Shown: one piece after another, positions 32,081-41,156 of the stretch | Layout: every line of letters begins with the position of its first letter | Position numbering within the stretch: position 1 is the first letter of the stretch | Assembly: GCA_018896025.1 (NCBI GenBank) | Contig: JAHIND010000009.1 | Coordinates: forward strand, 52,848-116,847 | Source: Pseudomonadota bacterium | GTDB taxonomy: Bacteria; Desulfobacterota; Desulfarculia; Desulfarculales; Desulfarculaceae | Length of the DNA: 64,000 nt | Direction of reading: 5' to 3' | Position numbers and translations under genes: made by a program | Notes under the pieces: model-generated | What the model was told of the DNA's origin: nothing | Database searches by the model: none | The model's input: only the letters and a program-made list of their open reading frames with translations

Positions 32081-33064
32081 TTAGTCGATGATCTTGACGT
32101 AGTTTTCCGAACGCAGCTGCTTCATCCAGTCCTTGAAGCGCTTTTCGGTCTTTTGTTGAGCCAGCTTGGCTCTGATTTGCTCCTTAACCTCTGCCAAGGC
32201 CAGTTCCTTGTTCCCGCTTCGGTCTATTAGCTTCATGATAACAAACCCTTGGGGGATTTGCAAAACTTCGCTCATCTGACCGGGCTTCAACTCGCCCAAG
32301 GCCTGGCGCATGCTGGGCAAAAGGTCGTCGGCCTTCACCGCCCCCAGACGGCCGCCTCGCTCCGCCCCCGGTCCCTGGGAGTATTGTTGGGCTAGCTTGG
32401 AGAAGTCGTCGCCGCCCTTAATCTTTTGCAGGATATTCTCGGCTTGTTGGCGCACCGCGTTCTCGGCGGTCAGACCGGCTTGAGGGTCCACCCTTAAAAA
32501 GATGGCCATCATGTTGACCTCGTCCATGTTTTGGAACTGGTCATAGTGCGCCTTGTAGTACTGCTCCACCTCGGCATCGCTGATAACCACGAGTTTTTTC
32601 ACTTCTTGGTTGATCAGGCGCTGCTTGAGGATGTCCCGGCGCAGGTCCTCGCGGTATTCCTTGAGGGTCATGCCCTGGCGGCTCAGGCTGGCCACGAAGT
32701 CCTCGTCGCTGAGCTTGTTGGACTGCTTGATACGGTTGATGTAGTGGTCCAGCTCCTCGTCGCTGACCGACAACCCGGCCTTCTTGACCTCCTTGGCGAA
32801 GATCTTTTCGTCGACCATCCGCTCCAGGGCCATGCGCCGAATCTGGGCCGGCGGCACCCCGCCGCCCCGCTGCGTGGCCTCCATGCGGGCCAGGTCCATC
32901 TTCAGACGGCGGATGGCCCGGTCCAGGTCCAGGGAGGTGACCACCTCGTCGTCAACGATGGCCACCACCCGGTTGACCACCACTTCCTCGGCATGGACCC
33001 ACCCCATGGGAAGCGCCAAAATAACCGCCAAGAGGAAGCAACACACAAAACGCTGCGGCATCAT
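32081..33064 (-). CDS. SurA-like periplasmic peptidyl-prolyl isomerase
   Basis: The 327-aa protein has a signal peptide ending VHA near residue 25, a SurA N-terminal helical region (VVNRVVAIVDDEVVTSLDLD, about residues 28-165) and one parvulin domain (about 180-285, with QYSQGPGAERGGRLG and GFVIMKLIDR). SurA-type proteins chaperone outer-membrane proteins through the periplasm. One parvulin domain instead of two is common outside enterobacteria. It overlaps the upstream lipoprotein gene by 4 bases, so the two chaperones are co-expressed downstream of mfd. Confidence 0.88.
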   Translation of the reverse strand: MMPQRFVCCFLLAVILALPMGWVHAEEVVVNRVVAIVDDEVVTSLDLDRAIRRLKMDLARMEATQRGGGVPPAQIRRMALERMVDEKIFAKEVKKAGLSVSDEELDHYINRIKQSNKLSDEDFVASLSRQGMTLKEYREDLRRDILKQRLINQEVKKLVVISDAEVEQYYKAHYDQFQNMDEVNMMAIFLRVDPQAGLTAENAVRQQAENILQKIKGGDDFSKLAQQYSQGPGAERGGRLGAVKADDLLPSMRQALGELKPGQMSEVLQIPQGFVIMKLIDRSGNKELALAEVKEQIRAKLAQQKTEKRFKDWMKQLRSENYVKIID

Positions 33065-34047
33065 TTACTCCTTGCAGGGGCCAGCCGGCCTTTTTCCAAG
33101 AACTGCTGGTCATAGATTATATCGGATTTGGCCTTAAGCTCCTCCAGCAGGGATATGGCCAGGGCCTCCTGCTTTTGAGCCACCAAGTTCTTTTGTATCT
33201 CCGGGGCGGCCTGGGTCAGGCTGAGCACCACCGCCTGGCGCTTGGCCTTCACCCGCACCACGTGAAAACCATAGGGGCTGGGCAAAGGCCCGGCCAGTTG
33301 CCCCGGCTTCAGGGCGAAGACCTTTTTCTCCAGTCCAGGCGGCATGTGCCCCCGGCTCAGCCAGGTGGGCTGGCCGCCCGCGGCCAGGGGCGCGCCCATC
33401 TGGTCCGCGGCCTGGCTCATGTCCATACCTTTTTGCACCTGATCCACCAGCTTTTGGGCCAGGGGCTTGCTGGGCAACAGCGCGTGCTGAGCCAATATCT
33501 GCTCCGGCCGGTGAAACTCGCTGCGGTGATCCCGGTAATAGGCGGCGATCTCCTCGGGGGTCACCCGGATTTTGGGGCGCAGAATCAGGCGCAGGGCTTT
33601 TTCCATCAGCAGCTGACCGGCCAACTCATCCCGCCACTGCTCTTGGCTTATGCCGTGGATGGCCAGGTCGTGCTTAAAGGCCTCCGGCTCCAGTTGGCTG
33701 AGCAGGTGTCGCTCGCGTTTCTCCAGCTCTTCGGGCAGCAGGACCACCCCCTGGCGCTCGGCCTCGGCCAACACCAGGGCCCGGCCCACCAGGTCTTCCA
33801 CCACCGCCCGCCTCAGTTCCGGCTCCAGCAGGGCGGGATCTCCCCCCAGCCCCATGAAGGCGGCCATGGAGTTGAATTCTGCCAGAGTCAGCGGCTTGCC
33901 GTCCACCCTGGCCACGGTGGGCACCCCCTGGGGCTCGCTGGATGAGCAGGCGGCCAAGACCAGAGCCAGCAGAATCCCCACGGCCCAAAGTATACCCCTT
34001 GGAGCCCGCCGGGCGGCCATCTGCTGGGATGTTATTAATCCCGCCAT
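33061..34047 (-). CDS. PpiC-type peptidyl-prolyl isomerase lipoprotein
   Basis: The protein has a basic N-terminus, a hydrophobic helix and a lipobox LAAC, so it is probably lipid-anchored and periplasmic. A SurA_N-like helical region follows (about residues 40-190) and a parvulin domain (about 195-290; GGQPTWLSRGHMP, PYGFHVVRVKAK). The start is uncertain among GTG 34068, ATG 34047 and ATG 34020; none has a strong ribosome binding site and the last gives the most typical signal length. It follows mfd closely and overlaps the SurA-like gene by 4 bases. Confidence 0.82.
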   Translation of the reverse strand: MAGLITSQQMAARRAPRGILWAVGILLALVLAACSSSEPQGVPTVARVDGKPLTLAEFNSMAAFMGLGGDPALLEPELRRAVVEDLVGRALVLAEAERQGVVLLPEELEKRERHLLSQLEPEAFKHDLAIHGISQEQWRDELAGQLLMEKALRLILRPKIRVTPEEIAAYYRDHRSEFHRPEQILAQHALLPSKPLAQKLVDQVQKGMDMSQAADQMGAPLAAGGQPTWLSRGHMPPGLEKKVFALKPGQLAGPLPSPYGFHVVRVKAKRQAVVLSLTQAAPEIQKNLVAQKQEALAISLLEELKAKSDIIYDQQFLEKGRLAPARSK

Positions 34048-34057
34048 GTTACCGGCT

Positions 34058-37000
34058 CTAGTTACCACCGCGGCTGATGTATTGCAAGAACTGCTTGGCC
34101 TGTTCCAAAGGCGGGCGGTCCGTGGCCAGGGTCAGCTTGACCCGGCCGTCCGGGAACACCCGCACTTTGTTGGGCTGCTCCTGGGCCATGGCCAACAGCC
34201 GGTCCAGGTTTAGGCCCTCGGTTTGGGTGAAATAGGCCATTAGACCGTCGCTGGACAGGTCCAGGCGGTCGGAGTGCATGTGGCGCAAAAGCACCTTGAG
34301 CTCCACACCAGCCAAAAGGTTGCCCGCCGCCGCCGGGGGAGGCCCGAAGCGGTCGCTCATCTCCGAAGCCACCTGCTCCAGTTGCTCGGGCTTGCGCACC
34401 CCGCTGAGGCGGCGGTACAGGCTCAGGCGCACCTCCGGATCGGGCACGTAGCTCTCGGGCAGGTGGGCGGGCAGGCCCAGCTTGAGCTCGGGCTCGGGGC
34501 CCTCGGGCGGGGCTTCGCCCTTGAGCCGGGCGATGGCCTCCTCCAGCATGCGCAAATACAGCTCGTAGCCCACCTCGGCGGCCACCCCGCTCTGGGCCTC
34601 GCCCAGCATGTTGCCCGCCCCGCGAATCTGCAAATCGTGCATGGCGATGGCAAAGCCGGCCCCCAGTTGGGTGAAGTCCATGAGAGCCTTGAGCCGCTTG
34701 GCCGCCTGGCGGCTGAGGCTCTGCTCGGAGCGCACGAACAAATAGGCGTAGGCGCGGCGGCCCGAGCGCCCCACCCTGCCCCGGAGCTGGTAGATCTGGC
34801 TCAGGCCGAATTTGTCGGCGTTGTTGATGATGATGGTGTTGGCGCTGGGGATGTCCAGACCGGACTCGATGATGGTGGTGCACACCAGCACGTCCAGCTC
34901 TCGGCGCACGAAGCTCATCATCACCCGCTCCAGCTCCTTTTCGGGAAGCTGGCCGTGGGCGATCCCCACCCGCGCCCCGGGCACCAGGCGCTGCACCATG
35001 GTGGCCATCTTGGCGATGTCCTGCACCCGGTTGTGCACCAGGAACACCTGGCCTTCCCGGGCCATCTCCCGCTCCACCGCCTGGGCCATGGCCTTGGGGG
35101 TGAAGGCGGCCACGTAGGTCTTGATGGCCTGGCGGTCGGCCGGAGGGGTGTTGATGACGCTGAGGTCCCTGAGGCCCGACAGGCTCATCTGCAAGGTGCG
35201 GGGGATGGGGGTGGCGGTGAGGGTGAGCACGTCCACCAGGCGGCGCATCTTCTTGAGCCGCTCCTTGTCCTTGACCCCGAAGCGCTGCTCCTCGTCCACC
35301 ACCATCAGGCCCAGGTCGTTGAACTCCACGTCCTTCTGCAGCAAGCGATGGGTGCCGATGACCATGTCCACGGTGCCCGCCTTTAGCCCGGCCAAAACCT
35401 CCCGCTGCTGGGAAGGTGTCTTGAAACGGCTCAAGGAGGCCACCTCCAGGGGCTGGTCCAGCAGGCGCTCCACAAAGGTCTGATAGTGCTGCTCGGCCAG
35501 CACCGTGGTGGGAACCAGGAAGGCCACCTGGCGTCCCTGCATGGCCACCAGGTACGCGGCGCGCAGGGCCACCTCAGTCTTGCCGAAGCCCACGTCGCCG
35601 CACACCAGGCGGTCCATGGGCTTGGGGGCCGAAAGGTCGGCCAGCACGTCCTGGATGGCCCGGGCCTGGTCCGGGGTTTCTTCCCAAGGGAAACCGGCCT
35701 CGAACTCGCGGAAGCCGCTGTCAGGCTGGGTGAAGGACGTGCCCTTGGCCACCGAGCGGGCGGCGTAAAGCTCCACCAGGTCGTGGGCGATGGCCTCCAC
35801 CGCCTTCTTGGCCCGGCCCTTGACCCTGAGCCAGGCCCGCCCGCCCAGGCGGTCCAGCTTGGGCTTGGCGTCCTCGGGACCGCGGTACTTGCTGATGAGC
35901 CCCATGCGGTCGGCGGGTAGATAGAGCTTGTCGCCGCCGGCGAAGGTCAGATGCAAAAAGTCGCTCTCCGCCGCGCCCACGGCCACGGTGGTTAGCCCCT
36001 CGTAGCGCCCCACCCCGTGGTCCATGTGCACCACCAGATCGCCGGGCTCCATGTCGTCCAGGGCGGCCATCATCTCGCTGAGGCGCGGCGGGGCTTTGTG
36101 GCGCACCACTCGGGGCGCGCCGAACACCTCGTCTTCGGTGATAAAGCAAACCGGCAGCTCGGCCGGGGCCAGCCCGGCGGTGAGCACCCCTTCCATGAGG
36201 AACAGGGCCGTCTCCCCCGGCCCGGCGGGCCAGGTCTCGGAGGCCACCCCCACCACCTTGACCGCCACCTCGCGCTCGGTGAGCAGTTCGGCCAGACGCT
36301 CCACCTGGGAGCGGGAGCGGCACACCAGGGTGACGCTGCGCCCCAGCTCCTGCTGCGCCCCCACCCAGCCCAGGAAGCGGGTTATGACCGAGCCCTCGCC
36401 GCCGCGCTTGAGGTCCTGGTGCAGGCCGGGGAAAGTCTCGGCCTTCAGGCGCACCAGGGGAGCATCGCCCGGCTCTTCCAGGCCCATGGCCAGAGCACGG
36501 CACAGCAGGTGGGGCCGCTCACCCAGGCGCTGGGCCATCTGGCCGGGAGTGCGCCGCAGCATGGGCGGGGAGAGCACCAGCCGGCCATCTTCCCGTGCCT
36601 CGGCGAACTGGTGCTCCATGTCCTCGGCCTCGCCCTTGAGGCGGTTGTCCACCTCGGCGGGCTCCAGGATGTAGAACCAGGCGTCTTCAGGCAAATAGGT
36701 GAAGAGGTCCCCGGCGTTTTTGAAAAACACCGGCAGCAATGACTCCAACCCGCTGAAGGGGGCGCGCAGTTCGATCTTTTCCACCAACTCGGCCAGGCGG
36801 CGGGTGGAAAGCCCCTCTTCCCGGGCCAGCTTGCGCAGGCGCTCCACCGCCCGCTTGGCCGCCTCGGGGGACAGATCCACCGGCAGGCAGGGAATCAGCC
36901 CGGCCTCGCGCAGGGAGAGCTGGGAGCGCTGGTCGCTGGGGTCGAAACGCCTGAGGCTCTCGATCTCGTCGCCGAAAAACTCCACCCGCACCGGGTCGTC

Positions 37001-37594
37001 CAGCAGGGGGCCGAAAAAGTCCACCACCGAGCCGCGCACCGCGAAATCGCCCACCTGCTCCACCAGGCCCACCGGGGTGTAGCCCCCCTGGGCCAGGGCG
37101 GCCACCAGGGCGTCGCGCTCCAGGCGCTGGCCCTTGCAGAGCTCCAGGTAGTTGTCCAGCAGGTGCTCGGGCGGGCACAGGCGCGAGGAGGCGGCCACCG
37201 CCGAGGTGACCACCAGCAGGGGCTCCTCCGCAGCGATAAGCTCCCACAACACGGACAAGCGCCGAGCGGTCACCTCGGGCGGGGGGTCCAGCTCCTGATA
37301 GGGGCTTACCTCGTAGGCCGGAAAAAGGCGCACCGGCGAGTCGCCATTGCTCTGGCCCGCCAAGAAAAACTCCAAATCGCGGGTCAGGGTTTCGGCCACG
37401 GCCAGGGTGGGGCAAACCACCAGAGTGGTGCGAGGGGCGCTTCTCCACAAGCGGGCCAGGGCAAAAGCCCTTCCCGCACCCTCCAGACCGCCCAACAAAG
37501 CCGCGCCCTGGTCCCGCAAAAGGCGGCGCGCCTCATCCAGGCGATCACCGGCAGGCCAGTAGTCCGAAAGCCCAATTTCCTGATTCAAGTTCAT
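34058..37594 (-). CDS. mfd: transcription-repair coupling factor
   Basis: Mfd removes stalled RNA polymerase from lesions and recruits UvrA. The 1178-aa protein has the UvrB-like N-terminal module, the RNA-polymerase-interacting domain (VVHMDHGVGRYEGL), and a RecG-like translocase with Walker A GDVGFGKTEVALRA near residue 665, the box VVDEEQRFGV near 767 and QLRGRVGRSGRRAYAY. The C-terminal TRCF domain is intact. The ATG at 37594 was chosen over an upstream extension because it gives the family N-terminus. It heads the unit with the two periplasmic chaperones. Confidence 0.95.
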   Translation of the reverse strand: MNLNQEIGLSDYWPAGDRLDEARRLLRDQGAALLGGLEGAGRAFALARLWRSAPRTTLVVCPTLAVAETLTRDLEFFLAGQSNGDSPVRLFPAYEVSPYQELDPPPEVTARRLSVLWELIAAEEPLLVVTSAVAASSRLCPPEHLLDNYLELCKGQRLERDALVAALAQGGYTPVGLVEQVGDFAVRGSVVDFFGPLLDDPVRVEFFGDEIESLRRFDPSDQRSQLSLREAGLIPCLPVDLSPEAAKRAVERLRKLAREEGLSTRRLAELVEKIELRAPFSGLESLLPVFFKNAGDLFTYLPEDAWFYILEPAEVDNRLKGEAEDMEHQFAEAREDGRLVLSPPMLRRTPGQMAQRLGERPHLLCRALAMGLEEPGDAPLVRLKAETFPGLHQDLKRGGEGSVITRFLGWVGAQQELGRSVTLVCRSRSQVERLAELLTEREVAVKVVGVASETWPAGPGETALFLMEGVLTAGLAPAELPVCFITEDEVFGAPRVVRHKAPPRLSEMMAALDDMEPGDLVVHMDHGVGRYEGLTTVAVGAAESDFLHLTFAGGDKLYLPADRMGLISKYRGPEDAKPKLDRLGGRAWLRVKGRAKKAVEAIAHDLVELYAARSVAKGTSFTQPDSGFREFEAGFPWEETPDQARAIQDVLADLSAPKPMDRLVCGDVGFGKTEVALRAAYLVAMQGRQVAFLVPTTVLAEQHYQTFVERLLDQPLEVASLSRFKTPSQQREVLAGLKAGTVDMVIGTHRLLQKDVEFNDLGLMVVDEEQRFGVKDKERLKKMRRLVDVLTLTATPIPRTLQMSLSGLRDLSVINTPPADRQAIKTYVAAFTPKAMAQAVEREMAREGQVFLVHNRVQDIAKMATMVQRLVPGARVGIAHGQLPEKELERVMMSFVRRELDVLVCTTIIESGLDIPSANTIIINNADKFGLSQIYQLRGRVGRSGRRAYAYLFVRSEQSLSRQAAKRLKALMDFTQLGAGFAIAMHDLQIRGAGNMLGEAQSGVAAEVGYELYLRMLEEAIARLKGEAPPEGPEPELKLGLPAHLPESYVPDPEVRLSLYRRLSGVRKPEQLEQVASEMSDRFGPPPAAAGNLLAGVELKVLLRHMHSDRLDLSSDGLMAYFTQTEGLNLDRLLAMAQEQPNKVRVFPDGRVKLTLATDRPPLEQAKQFLQYISRGGN

Positions 37595-37939
37595 TCCCAG
37601 TGCTTTTTCCACCCTGTGAATTTTGCATCCCGCGACACGAGCTGCGCCCTCATCGATCCCCGCATTAAATTGGTTCAACTAACTACTTTAATTTTAAAGA
37701 AAATAAATATTACTATCTTTCCGCCCGGTTAATTCTTTTTCTTAAACGAACCAGACTGTCGCTTTTACCATAAAAGAATCACAACTTAATCACAGCGAGG
37801 GCTAACCCCTTGTTTCCGTTCGATCAAAGATAACCGAGCCTGGGCCGGGCGGCAAGCGGCCTTGGCTGGGAGATGGGCTCCGCCTAGGGTATACTGGTGC
37901 TCCACCCAAGAACACCCGCCATGCAACGAGGAGTTATTT
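37595..37939. other. divergent AT-rich spacer between mfd and the RtcA-like gene
   Basis: No gene is supported. About 150 bases (37640-37790) are much richer in A/T than the surroundings and probably hold the mfd promoter; no clean -35/-10 pair stands out. TATACT near 37891 is a plausible -10 for the RtcA-like gene, but without a matching -35. Confidence 0.4.
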
Positions 37940-39013
37940 TTGCTGGACACGGTGGAGATAAAAGACGGCGGCGCGGCGCGCAACGCCGGTCTGCGCATCG
38001 GCCTGGCCCTGAGCCTGATCACCGGCCGCCCCCTACGGGTGGGCAGCCTGGTGGACGACTCCCCCCGCCCCCGTCCGGGCCTGGGGCCCTCAGGCCTAAC
38101 CCTGGCCGTGGCCGCCTCGGCGGTGAGCCGGGGACGCCTGCAGGCCGAGGCCGGTTCGCCCGAGCTCACCCTAACTCCCGGCGGCCCGCCCCAGCCCGGT
38201 GATTACCACCTGGACATGGCCCACCTGGAGCCCAGCTGTGCCCCGTTCAGCTTGCTCTTGGAGATGCTCCTGCTGCCTCTGTCCATGGCCGGTGGCACCA
38301 GCGGTCTGATCCTGCGCGGCGGCAGCCACGTAATGGGCGGACCCACCAGTGATGAAATCTCCAAGGTGCTCCTGCCCAACTGGCGCACCCTGGGCCTCAA
38401 CGCCAATTACCGGGAGATAGCCCCCGGCTTCTTCCCCAGCGGCGGCGGCGAGGCCGAGGTCACGGTGGCGGACGCGGGCGGCTCCCTTGGCAACCTCAGG
38501 GCCGAGGAGCCCTTCCAGCCCCGCGAAGTGGGGGTGGAGGTGCTGTGCTCCAACCTGCCGGTGCACCTGGCCGAGCAGGCCATGCAGGGAGCCTTGGACC
38601 GCCTGGCCCTGCACGGGCTGGAGGGCAAGGGAAACCTGCGCCGAGCCAAGGGCGGCAAGGGCCAGGCCCTGTTGGTGTGGGCCGGAGACGGCCAAATGCG
38701 CATCGGTTTTTCCACCCTGGGCAAAAGAGGCTCCCGCCCCGAGGCCCTGGCCCTGGAGGCGGTGGAGGCCATGACTCATTTCCTGAAAAGCCAGGCGGGC
38801 CTGCCCTCGGCCCTAGCCTCGCGCCTGCTCTTGCACCTGGCCTGCGCCAAGGGCATCAGCCGCTTCACGGTGAGCGGCCCTCCCAAGCCCCTGCAGGCGG
38901 CCATGAAGATCATCAACGCCTTTTGGCCGGGCACGGTGCGCCTGTCCTCGCCCCGGGACGAGGCCCTGCTGGAAGTCAAGGTCATCGGCCGCGACTGGGG
39001 CCGCGTCCTCTAG
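37940..39013 (+). CDS. RtcA-like protein lacking the catalytic histidine
   Basis: The 357-aa protein aligns with RNA 3'-terminal phosphate cyclase along its length (ALSLITGRPLRVG, GFFPSGGGEAEV, SNLPVHLAEQAM). From memory of E. coli RtcA, the active-site residues are gone: the N-terminal GEGGGQ region is DGGAARNAG, the RQHL Arg region is GPSGL, and the adenylated His309 corresponds to Pro317 in SGPPKPLQAAMK. That resembles eukaryotic Rcl1, a non-cyclase ribosome biogenesis factor. The TTG start at 37940 has GAGGAG 6 bases upstream. It stands alone, divergent from mfd. Cyclase activity is unlikely; RNA binding is possible. Confidence 0.78.
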   Translation: MLDTVEIKDGGAARNAGLRIGLALSLITGRPLRVGSLVDDSPRPRPGLGPSGLTLAVAASAVSRGRLQAEAGSPELTLTPGGPPQPGDYHLDMAHLEPSCAPFSLLLEMLLLPLSMAGGTSGLILRGGSHVMGGPTSDEISKVLLPNWRTLGLNANYREIAPGFFPSGGGEAEVTVADAGGSLGNLRAEEPFQPREVGVEVLCSNLPVHLAEQAMQGALDRLALHGLEGKGNLRRAKGGKGQALLVWAGDGQMRIGFSTLGKRGSRPEALALEAVEAMTHFLKSQAGLPSALASRLLLHLACAKGISRFTVSGPPKPLQAAMKIINAFWPGTVRLSSPRDEALLEVKVIGRDWGRVL

Positions 39014-39095
39014 CCCAACGCCCAATCCCGCATCGCCTTCCAAAGATCCCTTGGCCAAACCGCCGTCCCAGGCGGCCTGGTAGAGCCGGTCGGCC

Positions 39096-39875
39096 TTATT
39101 CCTCGGGGAAGTTGGGCTCCCGCTTTTCTATTCCCGCGCTGAAGCCCTCCTGGGCATCGGGCAACAAGGCGCCGATGGCCATCATCTCCTTGGCGTAGTG
39201 GTAGGCCTGATCCTCGGTCATTTCGCTCTGGGCGTAAAACACCTGCTTGGAAATGCCCAGTACGATGCGCGATCCCTTGGCTATCTCCTTGGCCCAGGCA
39301 AAGGTTGCCTGCTCCAACTGTTCGTCAGGCACCACCCGGTTCACCAGACCCATCTCCCTGGCCTCTTGGGCGCTGTAGAGATTGCCGGTGAGCAGCATTT
39401 CCAGGCACTTTTTCTGCCCCACCGCCCGGCTGACCGCCACGGTTGGCGTGGAGCAGTTGTAGCCGATCTTCATCCCGGTCATGCCGAACTTGGCGCCGTT
39501 TTCAGCCGCCACCACCAAGTCGCAGCCCGCCACCAGATGACAGCCGCCCGCCATGGCTATGCCGTGCACCTGGGCGATGATGGGCATACGCACCTGTCGC
39601 ATGCAGCTCATCATATTGTAGGAGGTCTGGAAAAGATTGCGAATGGACGAGGGGGTGCCGTCACGCACCTCCAGGCGGTCGTGTCCCGAACAAAAGACCT
39701 TGCCGTTGGCTTTGAGTATGACCACCTTGACGTCCTTGCCTTTTTCCCATTTTCGCAGGACATCGGTGATTTCCAGCTCAACCGCCTCGCCCAGGGCGTT
39801 CATCTTATCGGGCTGGTTCAGGGTGATGAGGCCGATGCGATCCTTGACCTCGGTTAGGATGTATTGATAAGCCAT
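39096..39875 (-). CDS. enoyl-CoA hydratase/isomerase family protein
   Basis: The 259-aa crotonase-fold protein has the oxyanion-hole pieces ANGKVFCSGHDRLE and HGIAMAGGCHLVAGCD. Position 2 of the usual catalytic Glu pair is not obvious: the stretch after the second hole reads GMTGMKIGYNCSTPTVAVSR, so classical hydration is not certain and isomerase or other crotonase chemistry is possible. GGAGGAGGA precedes two adjacent ATGs; the second was chosen. It is divergent from the glutaconate-type CoA-transferase genes across about 290 bases, suggesting shared acyl-CoA metabolism. Confidence 0.85.
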   Translation of the reverse strand: MAYQYILTEVKDRIGLITLNQPDKMNALGEAVELEITDVLRKWEKGKDVKVVILKANGKVFCSGHDRLEVRDGTPSSIRNLFQTSYNMMSCMRQVRMPIIAQVHGIAMAGGCHLVAGCDLVVAAENGAKFGMTGMKIGYNCSTPTVAVSRAVGQKKCLEMLLTGNLYSAQEAREMGLVNRVVPDEQLEQATFAWAKEIAKGSRIVLGISKQVFYAQSEMTEDQAYHYAKEMMAIGALLPDAQEGFSAGIEKREPNFPEE

Positions 39876-40161
39876 CATTCCTCCTCCAGATAGCGGCATC
39901 TTCCCCATGGTCCACGCTATAGTCCACGCTCCGGCGGCCTGAACCAAAAGACTGCCAAGACTCTAATGCATCGCGGCGTCAAGCTTCCATGGTTTTCTTG
40001 GGCAATCGCCCGGCCCCGGGCCCGGCTCCGCCGCCGGGCCACGGCAGCAGCGAAACCACCAGGCGCGGGTTCTGCGAATATCCCGATAATGATAATATAC
40101 TTTCCTAGTCAGGTGCACCGAGCCGTTGATCGCCCGCCAAGCCGGGTCAAGGAGGTTGCTA

Positions 40162-41151
40162 TTGCGCAATAAGCTGATGTCCATGCAGGACGCCGTGGCC
40201 AAATACACCTGGGACGGCATGACCTATTGCCACGGGGCCGCCTTTCCGGTGGGCTCGGACTCCATCGCCTTTGGCAAGGAGATGGTCAAGCAGGGCCGCA
40301 AGGACCTGAACGTCATCTGCCACTGCGGCTCCAGCCAGGTGAACCTGCTGGCCGCGGTGGGCGCGGTGCGACGGGTGGAGGTGGGCTTTTCGGGCCTGGA
40401 GGTCTACGGCTTCGCCAACGGGCTAAACCGCGCGGTGACCAGCGGCAAGACCATCATCGAAGACTATTCCAACGGGGCCATGGCCTTCCGCTTCTTCGGC
40501 GGGGCCATGAACTGGCCCTTCGTGCCGGCCACGGTGAACATCTGCAACGACCAGCAGTGGTGCTCCGGCGACAAGCCCGATACCTACCCGGCCACCGAGA
40601 AGATCCCCACCATCACCGACCCCTTCACCGGCCAGACCCTGGGCGCCTTCCGCTCCCTGCGGCCCGAGGTGGCGGCCATCCACGTGACCATGGCCGACAT
40701 CTACGGCAACGCCATCATGCTGGGCAGCGAGTGGAGCCGCTTCGAGATGTCGCGGGCCGCCGAGAAGGTGGTGCTGGTGGCCGACAAGATCGTGGACACC
40801 GGGTGCATGCGCCAATACCCCAACCTGGTGCGCATCATCGCCGAGGTGGTGGACGCGGTGGTCTACTGGCCCCTGTGCTCCTGGCCCCAGGCCTCCTGCG
40901 GGCTCTACGACTCCGACGAGGAGCACATGTTCTACATGAACCGGGCCATGAAGACCGCCGAGGACACCGAGGAATACTGCCGCCGCTGGGTGCACTCCTA
41001 CGCCACCCCGGACGAGTATCTGGAGCTGATCGGACGGGACAAGATCGCCAAGATCTCGGCCACTGAAACCGCCTTCTTGATGGACCCCTACCGCAAGTGG
41101 ATCAAGAGCGACATCGAGGCGGCCGAGCTGTTGGACCGGGCAAAGGGATAG
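40162..41151 (+). CDS. gctA: glutaconate-type CoA-transferase subunit A
   Basis: The 329-aa protein follows the class I CoA-transferase A subunit of glutamate-fermenting bacteria: SMQDAVAKYTWDGMTYCHG at the start, VGFSGLEVYGFANG, GRIYGNAI-like DIYGNAIMLG and a C-terminal FLMDPYRKW. With subunit B it moves CoA between acyl groups. The TTG start at 40162 is supported by AAGGAGG with a 6-base spacer; the next ATG is 5 codons later. The stop precedes the gctB ATG by 5 bases. The actual acyl substrate is unknown; a dicarboxylic or branched acid is plausible. Confidence 0.85.
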   Translation: MRNKLMSMQDAVAKYTWDGMTYCHGAAFPVGSDSIAFGKEMVKQGRKDLNVICHCGSSQVNLLAAVGAVRRVEVGFSGLEVYGFANGLNRAVTSGKTIIEDYSNGAMAFRFFGGAMNWPFVPATVNICNDQQWCSGDKPDTYPATEKIPTITDPFTGQTLGAFRSLRPEVAAIHVTMADIYGNAIMLGSEWSRFEMSRAAEKVVLVADKIVDTGCMRQYPNLVRIIAEVVDAVVYWPLCSWPQASCGLYDSDEEHMFYMNRAMKTAEDTEEYCRRWVHSYATPDEYLELIGRDKIAKISATETAFLMDPYRKWIKSDIEAAELLDRAKG

Positions 41152-41156
41152 GCGAC

